Below the pieces are notes generated by a model. The model had not been told where the DNA came from, ran no database searches, and was given only the letters and a program-made list of their open reading frames with translations. The translations under genes were made by a program, and so were the position numbers. Below are positions 25,764 through 36,970 of a stretch of 64,000 nt of DNA, in pieces. Origin of the DNA: Toxotes chatareus (taxonomy: Eukaryota > Chordata > Actinopteri > Toxotidae); the NCBI GenBank assembly GCA_016801885.1, contig CM028887.1, forward strand, positions 23,607,115-23,671,114. The letters are read 5' to 3'. The number at the start of each line of letters is the position of its first letter. Positions within the stretch are counted from its first letter, which is position 1.

Positions 25764-28384
25764 CATAAAGACGTGGGGGGAGGGTTTGGTCTGTCATTAC
25801 TTCCTTCCTTCAGGGTCCCTTTTTACGCATCTATAAAATGCCTGAGCTGCCCCGACGCCCCCCTCCCTGTTACTTCTCTGTCTTTTCTCCCCACTCAGCC
25901 ATTCTCTCTGTCCCACCCCCCAAGCTACCTTCTCTGACCACTCCAACCATGCAAACACACACTGATATATGTATGAGCTCCTCTTAGTGTAGTCCATGCA
26001 CACTCACTCTCTCTCTCAAAGCCTGTGACAGCCTTACTCTCAGTTCCTCCCTCACAAAAGCCTAAAAACTGAACTGCTGGAGTGGGAAAACATATAAAAA
26101 GTAAGAATAGCTCTAAGAGCTGGAAAACTTGAGAAAAATCTGAAATAGGAGAGCTCTTGTTTGAGTAGATTTCTATTGACAGTGATGGTTCAGTAAAAGG
26201 CAAGTTAAGGCCAAACAACACAAACACACATCCAATCACAACAAGATTAGATACTTGACTTGTTGGCAAAGGTGCTACCAGTACAGCTTATAGACACAAA
26301 GACGCAGAGCACACCCTCTCTGTCTCCTTTCAAGGCCCCAAACTGCCCCCCTAATACCAGAGGACAGGGGGGAGAAGGACAATTCCGGTAAAACAAGTTC
26401 TGAGGCCTGGTAGCCATCAGGACAACAACCGCAGCAATGGTGACAACTACAGTATTTACACTTGCCAACATGCATGTGTACGTACACATACAGTGTATAT
26501 GACAGTGTATACGAGCAGGTCTACAATACCAAAACACATGTGCACACCAGGAGGACAACATGATACATATTTGTGTTAACTGCAGAGGGCGGCCGCCCAC
26601 AGCAGTAATGCCATGTTTTATAAGGTAGGAAATGTGATGTAATAGCTCCAAGGTATTTAAATTAGAATTAAATTAAAATTCATTTTAAGGAATTAGAATA
26701 TATGTTTTTGCATACTTGCAAAAAGGAGGAAAAGTTTTATTTTTCTGAGGAGCATGGTGAAATATTTGAATGGGCAGGCTCTAAAAACAGTCCATAATAT
26801 CACTTTAATTCCAGCGTAACGTACAGGCAGTAAACCGGGTGGGGGCCAACACTGTGATTTGAGAACCCTTACATTTCTCTGTGCCTTCATACAGTGTTGT
26901 GATCCGAAGCAGTGGGTAACGTACGGAGCCCTGAGGTTACAAGACTACCTGTAGCTGTGAGTTTTGACAGTCTGGCTATTTGTCATCACTATAACTGAAC
27001 CCATTAAAGAGGCAGCCAACACTGAGCATGCTGAAGTAACATAAACAAAGAGTGTTAAGAGGAAATCAGTGCTCCTCCCAAATTTTGAACACTCTGCTGG
27101 CACAGACAGTTAATAACCAGTGACTTCTTGTTTAAAAGGGAGAACACTACCTTACGTCGGCATTTGTTGGCTATAGGGTTATGACGTTCTTTGGTCGGTA
27201 GTTCACCACAGAAGTTGACAGCATATTTCTTAGCAACACTCACCCTAAAATGTCAATCGAACACTTAGGGGGCTTGAAGTTCGGACTGTGTTTTTTCACT
27301 TATATATCCAAAAACGATTTCATTCTTAAAAATGGAAAACGATGCACTTCACCTGTTGTAAGATTATAGTTGATATTTCCTCACACAAACTGTGGAGAAT
27401 TCAGATGTTATTTCACCTTGAAGGTCACACACAAAGCACTTTGGTGAGAAGAGCTACATGTAAACAAAGTGTGTTTCTAATGAAAACCACACAAGGTAAC
27501 TTGTCTATTACATGGTTGAACCTCATTTTTGGGATACCAACCATGATTTTACTATCTCAGAAGTGGAAGTGGTTCCTAGTTCCTCTTGTTTTCTGAAAAC
27601 CGTCAGCAGTGGTTGGTGGATACAAAGCAAAGTCTGCTGCCTTCTGAAGAACAGATGAGTGAGGTGAGAAGCCCACAGTTACATAACACCAGTCAGAGGT
27701 ATTCTGCATGTGTGTGTCTGTCTCTGTTTGTATCTGTATAGTTAGGACTGTGTGCACCCAGACAAATGACTCAGGTGGTGTACAAAACCAGGCCTCTTTG
27801 TGTGTGCATTTGTATACTCACACACACGGTGTGAATGCAGGTGGACACTATATTTTAGTGTATGAATTACGCACCGTAGCACTGTGTGTGTGTGTGTGTG
27901 TGCAAGTGTGTCTGTGGACCAGTGTCTTTAGTAGACTTGTGGTAATCCTCTTAGCGTATGCTGCTTGAAGCTCAGAGCGCATTATGTAACCCCTCTAATC
28001 CAGCACCGCATCAAGACAGACAGTAAAAGACCACAACCCGTGCTCCCTCACACACACACACACATGCACACACACTTACTCCCAGAGTCCCAAAGACACA
28101 CAATGTCACTGTACTAACAAATAGACTATTCTCACTATGAATACTAGGACGTGAGATATCCACTGTACAAAATAAAAAAAAAAAAAAAAAAAGTACACAC
28201 CACATGACATTGTTTATCAACACTTGTTTGGGCATTTACTGTTGATGTCCAGTGAGCCTGCAGAGAAACTGAAGGGCGGACAGTTTCTCTTTGTGTGTCC
28301 CTGCTGCCCTCTTCACATATTCTCTGCATCTGATAACCTGAACATCCAACCAAAAAGAAAAAAAAAAAAATCTCTCGCTCTCCA
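23936..28384. other. intron 1 segment: unique AT-rich sequence with simple repeats
   Basis: Poly(A) runs lie at 24019-24041, 24733-24754 and 28174-28191, GT runs at 25738-25762 and 27884-27902, and a pyrimidine-rich stretch at 25495-25600. No exon, RNA gene or clear transposon was recognised. Confidence 0.5.
24019..24041. repeat. poly(A) run (A23)
   Basis: Twenty-three A residues with no recognisable SINE or LINE body immediately upstream. Confidence 0.9.
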
Positions 28385-28640
28385 TTCTGTTGCCAGGGCA
28401 ACAGCGGCCATCTTGCCGTGCCCCTTCGGTCTTGGGTACACATCACAGGCCGGTCATAAATGTGGAATGACAGTCAGAGAGGGAAAGCAGAGAGTGGGAG
28501 ACAGAGAAAGAGATGGATAGAGTCAGAGGAAGAGGAGAGAGGGAAGGGGGAGGACACTGACCAAGACACAATGGCTCACAGATCGTCTCTCCTGTTTAAA
28601 TGATGAAATGAAAAGCAGGACTGGCCATCTTGGCGGTGCC
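28385..28640. promoter_or_regulatory. candidate regulatory block: perfect X-box plus YY1-like sites
   Basis: GTTGCCAGGGCAAC at 28389-28402 is a perfect inverted repeat of GTTGCC with a 2-base gap and fits the RFX X-box consensus. GCGGCCATCTTG follows 2 bases later, and a second GGCCATCTTGGCGG lies at 28624-28637; CCATCTT is the YY1 core. RFX and YY1 binding are established for these motifs, but a role here is inferred. Confidence 0.3.
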
Positions 28641-28744
28641 TCATTTTTATCTATCACCTTTCTGATTTACCCATTTAATACTAATCAACCTAATCTACAA
28701 ACAATGTCTTCAGCACCTTAATCTGAGACATGTAAAACATTTTC

Positions 28745-28783
<39 letters not shown>

Positions 28784-31488
28784 TATTTCTCAAAAGAAGC
28801 TTTGCAGATGTTATCTGTTACTAAATACAAGAACCTCGCCAAAATAAAATTCAGTCTAAAAATGGCTAAATCAGGAACTATCTGATCAAAAGAAGTAAGA
28901 TAACAAATCTGACCATCTGCGGACACATTTAGGTCAGGACCTTAGACGTCCTGAAGTCTGACACCCAGCCATACCTCTAACTGCCAAAATCTTTGTTCAA
29001 ATATCATGAAAAGGCCTAAAGGCTAAAAAGTCACTCAAACATAAAACTCTTGCCAATAAAAACTAAAAGACCTTTGACTCAACAAACCCTTCTTAGTGTA
29101 GTTAAATATTTTTTCTATTCCTGTTTCAACATTGCTCTTCTGATTCTTCGCTTGTTTTGGAGAAACAACAGAAATTTAGTCAATGATCAATCACGACACT
29201 TAGGTTATCCCTCTCTGCCTTCTCTCCTTATACAGAAATAAAGACTTGGATGGCAGATGATCTCATGTCTCATTGCTTATCAGACCAACACACATACAGT
29301 GGTTTAGTAAAGACTGGGCACAGAAGTTGGTGCTGCAGTTTGTGCTCTTGAGGCAACTTTGGCGCAGTTCAATATCCACTCACTCTACTTTTATTCTGTG
29401 AAACAAAAACATAGCTGGAGCTCAAGTTAAAAAGGTGAAAGAAAAATATTACTGTATTTGTTTTCTTTTGCAAACGGTTCTGAAATCACTACTCCACACT
29501 AAGCTGAATTAAAGTAGCAAACATAAGTACACAGGAGACATGAGTTATGGAGCAGGCCCAGAGCTGGTTCACAACTTACATTTTTTACTAAAGACTCCTC
29601 ATCCTGGGACTTTTTAGTCTCTAGTGATGATCAATACATGAGGGCTGCTGTGTACTTATTTACAATTCCCTCATCTATGATGAACAATGGCTGCTGGAAA
29701 AATTCACTTATCACTGAACACACAGCCTCTGTGAGCCTAGTTAGCTCTGCATGCACGCACACACCCACACATTTATCACTAAATTACTCACAAACGTGCC
29801 TACATGCACAGAGGCAATGACCTAGTGACTATCTGAATCTGTTGATAATGCTACAACTTGGGCCCCAACACAAACACAATATAAACTGGTTTGACCACTT
29901 TCTCTGAATTTTTGTCGTAAGAGATGTGTATTCACGAAAAAAAAAAAAAAAAAAAACCCAAAACCACAAGGTAATATACTTCACACACAAGCCAGAAAAT
30001 AAAGAGGGCACCCAGTTGCAGATTCTGTAGTGCAACTACACAGCGTTGGAGCCACAATGGAGGCTGAGGTGACCTCACACGACCTGGAGCTCAGGGGGAA
30101 GTGACAAAGTGGTTTCACTCTGCCAGTGACGAAACTGAGACAAAATCCTCCTGGTGCTAAAAGCATTGGAGGCTGCACAGAGAGAGGCTAAAGGAAACAA
30201 GAAAAATCAAGAGAGCATGCGAGAAATGAAAGAGAACAACATGGGGCAGAAAGTTAGCAAAAAAAGGCAGCAAAGAAGGAGACGAAAAAAAGACCAGAAA
30301 ACAAGGAAGAAAGGATAAAATTAAGAAACAAACACTCATATACAAGAAATGAAAACAGCAGGCCTAGTGAGAGGTAGAGGGAATAATGAGCGTTACTCTG
30401 GTCCTACACTGGGTTGGGTTGGGTGTTAGGTTACTGTACATGCACAAATACAAATGATGAGTCACTTTCTAAAACACACAGGCACAAGCACGCATACACA
30501 CAACTTTAATTATACACTCATTATACTCAAATTCACAGGAAGTCCACCGCTCTCTCTGTAACTAACCAGCCGTTCCCTTTTAAGTCCTGACCAACACACA
30601 GACATGTTTTAATCCATGACAAATTATTATCTTTTTTTTTTTTTTTCAACATTTCTGTGACCTTTCTCCCAAAACTCTGAGAGGAAAGAAAAAGATTATT
30701 TTTAAAGAAGACTGTAGTACAGTTTTGTTTTGTTTTTTTCGCTTTTCTCTGCTGGCTCCCTGTGCACGCTCATGCACACTCACAGGCCTGCTCTTTTTAA
30801 CATTTTCTCAGAATTTTTGTCATCTTAAAGAGCACTAATTACAGGCTTAAGCATGCAGGCATGTATGTGTGTGAGTATACACACGCACTCCCACCCGCCC
30901 AACTCACTCAGCAAGTGAACATAATTAGAGACTTGAGAGAGCTATGAATGAGTGGGGAGAAGAGGGGGTTGGAGGAGAGGAGATTAGAAGACATGAAAAA
31001 GTTTATCTTAAAAGTTGAAGATCAGGAGGGAACTTCACACTGAGTTCTTGCACAGTTTTTGCTTCTAGACCAGCGTTTCCTCACTAGATTTGAAGCTTTC
31101 ATTCAACATGAACAACCATTCTCCACCTTGTGCTGTTTTCCGTTTATGTCAGCGTAACGTGACTCACAGAAACATGAATCTTGCTTGAGACAGTTAATCA
31201 TCACAATAAATACTGAATTATCTTTACTGCTGGCAGAGATATGTTATCAAGTGGTGACCGTTTAAAAACTCTGTGTGACAGAAACCTTTTTAACATAAGC
31301 AGTCACTTCACACAGACATGATCTGTTTTACAACATCCGTGCTTGTTTATCAAGGATGGAAAATCATTATTCCCACGACTGCAAAACATTTTTGAGGCTT
31401 GAAATTGCTGTTTTTTCTGTGTTGAAAGCAGGTAAAACAAAGCTTTAAGTGCAGAGCTCAAACAACACATTCACTTCCTTTATTTATG

Positions 31489-31490
<2 letters not shown>
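28641..31490. other. intron 1 segment: AT-rich unique sequence
   Basis: It contains A16-(AT)13 at 28745-28787, an A-run at 29938-29956 and T-runs at 30633-30646 and 30731-30738. A possible homeodomain-rich patch (ACTAATTACAGGC, ACATAATTAGAG) lies near 30830-30930. No gene or clear repeat family was recognised. Confidence 0.5.
28745..28787. repeat. A16 followed by (AT)13
   Basis: A homopolymer A run passes directly into an AT dinucleotide run; this is a low-melting segment. Confidence 0.92.

Positions 31491-31526
<36 letters not shown>
31491..31526. repeat. (CA)18 microsatellite
   Basis: A perfect CA run followed by GAAAGAAAG. Confidence 0.92.
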
Positions 31527-31534
<8 letters not shown>

Positions 31535-31904
31535 GTAAAAACAAACATGGAGGATGATTAAGATGCACCTGCAGAGATTTAACTTCCAGCTTCACCAAAG
31601 TTAAAGTCAAGTTATACAGTTTTGGATTTTACTCACAAAAATGAACCAAGGTTTGTAAACTACAGCTGTGCAAAGGAGCATATGGAGGTTAAAGAAAAAC
31701 AATGCACAAACAAATCTCTGCTAACACCATACGGAGATAAATGTTGAGGAGGAAGAAAGCTGCTTCACCTGTCAACAGACTGAGAACACGTCTGTGAAGT
31801 CTGTTCAGAAAACTGAGGCTTAACAAAACTTTGAAGACAAACAACCACTTTAATTAACATCTTACTTGTAAAATATCACATCAAGCAACTATCCACTATA
31901 TACA

Positions 31905-32045
31905 CAGCGGCCCGTTTATTAGGAACACCTAGCAAAAATCAATGCAGGTGTTGATTTAAAGGCATGGTCCTACTGGAGGTCCGTGGTGCTGTTGAATTGT
32001 ACTGCATCACATAGGTGTTTCTATTATTTTGTCCACCCCATTTGT
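31905..32045. repeat. teleost interspersed repeat with 'TTTATTAGGAACACCT' end
   Basis: The sequence begins CGTTTATTAGGAACACCTAG. This is nearly the same as the terminal sequence 'CTTTATTAGGTACACCT' of a repeat common across fish genomes. It continues with TGCTGTTGAATTGTACTGCA before losing similarity near 32045. It is probably a decayed non-autonomous element; I do not know its family name. Confidence 0.5.
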
Positions 32046-33880
32046 ATCAATCAGGATAGACTACTGTACCATGAGATCTTTAATGAGTATGAATGAAGGT
32101 GAATATTCACCTTCTGGGTTTGATACTGACACATTAATTCAATGTTTGAGAACTAACTCAATCAATATAACACTGATTTAAAACTGATGTGAACTGTGTG
32201 TCATTTTATTTAAATACTATCTATTTACTATTGTTAACGTTACACTATTGCATTTGACTGGCTGAGGAGCTTAAAAAGTAGTCACTCGGCTCAGCATTGG
32301 ATTTCCATTACACTGCTGAACTCATTATGGAAGGTTGGGATCAAAATTGATGCGGCAGAACCAGAGATATCATCTTTTTATATTGCATGCATTCTTCTTC
32401 CTTGTCAAAATATGGCACCTTCATTACCCACAATGCAACTTGACCACCAACGGTTCAGTCAGTGATTTGCGTGTGCTATGCTAGGCGCTATTGCTGCCTC
32501 GAGCTGCTAGCCTTTAACAGAGATGAGAGTGGGCTTCAGACGCCTGGTGAGCTGTCTTCTTTCTAACTCCACACCTGCCAGAGTTTCTTTAGTTTCAGAT
32601 TTGTAGTCTTCAGCCCCGACCAGCACTGACTCCAGTGACGGATATCAGAGCCATAAAAGGTTTGATAAAACTTTTTTCCCCACATATAGTTGTACTCTCC
32701 AAGACCTGTAAACAGACCTGGCTGCACAAAATTGGTGGAGTTCCCCTTGAAGAGAAGTCAGAAATGTATCCAAGAACATTTAGTAAAAAGAAAAAAAAAA
32801 AACATGGTTCACTGAAATATAATTAAAATATATTAAATATAATTTGTAGTGAAACTGGTGACTGCTCTCTTACTTTGAAAGCCTATGGGATGTTTTCAAA
32901 CATGACAGTTAGTCAGGTATCTAGTTTATAGCAAAAGGATTTAAACTTCTAAAACCACTGGTAATGTCCCTTAAAGCGACAGCTGGATTAAAATTTAGGT
33001 GTGACTCAGGACAGAGCAACTTTTTTGTTTTTCAAACTAATTTTCCAAAGTCTTATTCAGTTCTTATTCCAAGGCCTTGAATATGAAACTCCCATTTTTT
33101 GGTATATTGTATTGTAAACATTTCTCTCTCTGTTTACAACTCTGTATCATCGAACATCTCATCAATACCTCTCTTGATCCCTCTCTCTCTCTGTGTTTGT
33201 GTCCCTCTATTTTTAGCTCTCTCTTTTGCTGATTAGGGGCCTATTTATAGACCCCCCTTATGCTGTCCAATAAGAGGGCTCTCTACAGGAGAATGGCAGC
33301 GTCACAAGGATTCACACACCTCCCACTTGGCACTGAGCCCATCCTCCCACCCCCCCTCTCCTCTCTCTCTCTCTCTCCCCCATCGAGTGCATCCCACCCT
33401 GTCCCTATACTCACTTTTGCTTTCTCCTCCCATCCCATCCATGTGTTCTCCTCCTCCTTTCTGCCAACCCCCCCTTTCCCCTCCCTCATCTTCCCCCTCC
33501 ATCTATACAGGGTGGCTACTGGCACAGAGCCCACAGCCTCAGTGGAAACTTTACACACAGGAAAGAGCCTCATGTCAACCCCCCACAGCCTGACAGTGTG
33601 TGTGTTTAAAGAGTGCACCCAGCTTACAAAAAGAGACGGTAAAGACAAAATATTCTACACTGAGCCTCCAACATATCCAGGCCTCTAACTGCATGGCATT
33701 CATAAACACTACACATCTTTGATATAATGTGAAATATGCAGACAGAGAAACATGCAGATGGACAGATAGGATTTCTTCTTCTTCTTCTTCTTGACTTTTC
33801 CCCACTTTAAAAAAGACGACATTACATAATTCTCCAAACACTTCCTCTCTAAGCTGAGAGCACTCTAGCGTTTTATCAGA

Positions 33881-33898
33881 CACACACACACACAAACA

Positions 33899-33955
<57 letters not shown>
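33881..33955. repeat. interrupted (CA)n microsatellite, about 75 bp
   Basis: CA units with two CAAACA interruptions near the left end, then an uninterrupted run. Confidence 0.93.
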
Positions 33956-33958
<3 letters not shown>

Positions 33959-34053
33959 ACATATCCAAGCAGACAGGCAGCCTGTTCGGGCTGTCTGCAT
34001 CACAGTCGCTATGACAACGGTGGGAGAACAATCCACAAAAACAGCCACTCAGT

Positions 34054-34073
34054 GGGGGGGGGGGGGGGGGGGG
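34054..34073. repeat. poly(G) run (G20)
   Basis: Twenty consecutive G residues, followed by a purine-rich AGAGAG/ACAG stretch. Poly(G) this long can form G-quadruplex structure and is prone to sequencing-length errors. Confidence 0.9.
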
Positions 34074-35479
34074 CAAAAGAAGAGAGAGGGAGAGAGAGAC
34101 AGACAGACAGACAAAGAGAGAGAGAAAGGGCTAATGGTAAGCTCATGTGTACATGCAGCTGTACCAACTCGGGCTCCATGCCATTTCTTGGATAACCAAC
34201 TCTGTTGGTTATCTGTCAGGAAAGAACAAGTCTCACAAACAGGAGAGTCACGTTTCATTTACCAGAACATTTCCTTTTCCATGACTTTGTCTTAGTGAGA
34301 GTCAGAGGTGGTCAGAGGGGGAAAAAAATCACAAAAACAAAATGCTGCCAGTGCCTCTGCTATGAATTCCTACTGATTCTACACTGTCACACAAACTAGA
34401 GGCTGTGGGATTAGGTCACAGTCTATGATATTTTTCTACAGTAAAAGCCTCAACTGGATCATATTGGTGCTTGGGGTATTCAAATCTGATAATCAGTACA
34501 GATTATGCTGCAGAATAAAAAGACTAGAGACTGTGACTGTCTTGACCACACAGGTCCAAAGCAGTCAAAGCCCACTGACACACGTTTTGAAATGTGCATG
34601 TCATCACTGTGCTTCTTTTCACTGGCCTTTAGGCTTAAGAGATAAGGTTGATTTATCTAAGTGTTGCAGCACAGTAAAGGACCACTGGTGTTTCTGTGAG
34701 TGCATAATGGGAGACAGTGTGGTTTACTGTATGTGCACTTCTTCAGAAACGCATCTAAACATGCATCATTTCCCTTCCAGTACTTGCTTTGCAAAGCCGC
34801 TTCCGTCACTGTTAATCCATGTCATACATTACAATACATTACACACAGGTAATCTAGTAGTTTTGCAGTGATGCTATCACAGACAATAGGTAAAATGTTC
34901 ATAGAACTATAAGTAAGCTGTGATAACACCTCAACCAGTGATGTATTATTCTGGCATTGTGCAAACTGAAACCTGATCATGATGCAGACCAGAGTCAAAA
35001 GGAACAAGCGGTCACTTTCATCTCCCATTCACAAAGAAATCTGACCACAGTTAGGACTGGGCAAGTTAACACGCTGATATATTTTAGTACCACAATATTA
35101 CTAATCACTTTTAGACGCTCCTGCTCCTCCTCATCAGGTGTTATCCAGAGTATACAAAGTGTATATCTGAAAACTACTTTACATTGTGGCACGTTCTATT
35201 TACCATGTCTGAATTAAGTAGCAAGTATCTGGTCTGAACCGCCTGTCAATTTTCAGAGCCTGATTCCAGCATAACTTAAAGTAAGAGAATAACTCTGTCT
35301 GTCTGTATGTCTGCACACGGAAAGGAGCTTACACTTCCAAAGATCATATTGTTGTTTTTTCCATACCCATTTGCTTAGCACAGAGGTGTAATGAACTGGA
35401 AAAGCACTGAAGTGGAAAATATACCATTAATGTTCCACAATATTTAGTGTATGTGCAAAACAAAGATTAGGACTTTTCC

Positions 35480-35660
35480 ATCTCTCCAGGGACCTCCGTT
35501 GGCTGACAGATAAGCTCCTCGAGGGGCTCTCTTTGTTATGTTTTGTGCGGCAGTCATTGAGTATCCATTAAAAAACTCAATGGCTCCTTAACTGTCAACA
35601 AGCCAAAAATAAAACAAGAATCCCAGACTTGCTGTTTTCATGAACAGGGAAAAGTGACAA
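35480..35660. promoter_or_regulatory. candidate conserved non-coding element
   Basis: A unique balanced block has an internal imperfect palindrome: CATTGAGTATCCATTAAAAA is followed by ACTCAATGG (35550-35585), so CATTGAG pairs with CTCAATG. Further motifs are TCTTTGTTATG (SOX-like) and CCTTAACTGTCAA. Constraint is a guess from composition. Confidence 0.25.
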
Positions 35661-36644
35661 TTACAATACTTGAAAAGAGCATAATCACTGCTCTTCCCTG
35701 CCTGCAGTGGAAGTGTCGAATTTGAAAAGTGTTACAACTTTTCACAGATGAAAGACTTTTAGGACATTATCACTAAAGAGTTTCAGCTGAGCTTTAAGCC
35801 GCTAACTCCACAAAGCTTGCTTGACAAAAGTCATACCCTGTCTGACCCAAATCTGCTCAAAATCTTCAGGGAAATGTAGTTTTTCTTGGCTATTTTTACT
35901 CCACACTCATCCTGTGACTTCCAGTGCATTGCGTGATAAACTGAAGTGAACAGTTTGTGACAGCAGAGAGCAGGGTAAACATCTGCCGATCTTGTCAGTC
36001 GAGTCTACAGTCTCTGCTAGAGGAGACTGCAAGGCGGAGAGAGGCAGAAAAGGAGAAAGAGGGGTACAGAGAGCAGGGGTTGAGAACATTGTGGGATAAG
36101 CCAAGGCTGACAGGCAGGGAGACTGAGCTGAGGAGGGTGGATGAAAAGTGAGGCATAAAGGTAAAAAACAGGAAATGAAGAGGCACTCAGTGTTGAGAGG
36201 AAAGAACAAGACGACGTGTAAAGTCAGGGCAACAGAAAGTGTAAGAGATAACAGACAGGCTAACATAAAGACAGAAAAATAGGTTCTCAGAGACGCACAT
36301 ACCGATGTGTCAGAGCTGAGATAAAACTTTTCAGGATACTTGCCATACTTCCACTGGTACATACATATCATATTAAGTGTTATTAAACCACACAATAAGG
36401 TCTTAAGTGTCTCCACTACAGTCCAGCATGGTTGCTATTTCTAGCAGGAATGCAGCGAGGCAACAGTCAACTCTGTCTGTTTACATTCTCTGCATCACAA
36501 TCATGACAAAGCAGTTTAAGCATTTAATGGTCTGATCAAACTTATTTCATTTGGTCTAACTTCAGCCTAAGACTTCAGTCTTAAGACGCACAACTGCAGC
36601 TTCATGTTTCGGTGTGAACTTTCTACCAAACCTGATCTCTGAGT
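35661..36644. other. intron 1 segment without recognised features
   Basis: Unique sequence with a purine-rich patch (36020-36300). No repeat family or gene signal. Confidence 0.5.
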
Positions 36645-36970
36645 GCAACAGTTCAGCATTTTGGAAAGCTTACTTGCTTTCTTAACTTAGCATAAACACA
36701 GGAAACAAGGGGAAACAGCTAGCCTGGCTCTGTCCAAAGGTAACAGAATCCACCTACCAGCACCTATTTCGCTTTTTACACACACAAGACAGAGTCTATT
36801 ATTTGAGAAAGATTCGGGTGTGTTTTCCACTTTGAAAAGGGCCTGGCTACCATGTTCCAGTCTTTATGCTAAGCTAGGCTAACAGGCTGGTGACTGTAGC
36901 TTCATATTTACCATACACACACCAGAGTGGTATCAGCCTTCTCGTCTAACTCTCTAAAGAAAGAGCAAGA
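36645..36970. repeat. long inverted-repeat teleost element
   Basis: The left arm has TTCAGCATTTTGGAAAGCTT, CTTAACTTAGCATAAACAC and GGAAACAGCTAGCCTGGCTC, then TGTCCAAAGGTAACA. The right arm has CCAGTCTTTATGCTAAGCTA and GGCTAACAGGCTGGTGACTG, then GTAGCTTCATATTTACCATA. The arms are imperfect reverse complements: TTAGCATAA pairs with TTATGCTAA, and TAGC/GCTA repeats face each other. I recognise the sequence as a very common teleost foldback repeat. The middle is shortened relative to fuller copies I recall. A left-arm-only copy is at 9590-9730. Confidence 0.7.

Larger units (their letters stand above)
32046..35479. other. intron 1 segment: unique sequence, TC tract and microsatellites
   Basis: It contains a pyrimidine block (33120-33510), a (TTC)n run (33774-33792), (CA)n (33881-33955), G20 (34054-34073) and a short (ACAG)n run (34098-34112). 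The stretch 32380-32640 (ACCCACAATGCAACTTGACC...) may be another repeat but I cannot place it. No gene was recognised. Confidence 0.5.
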
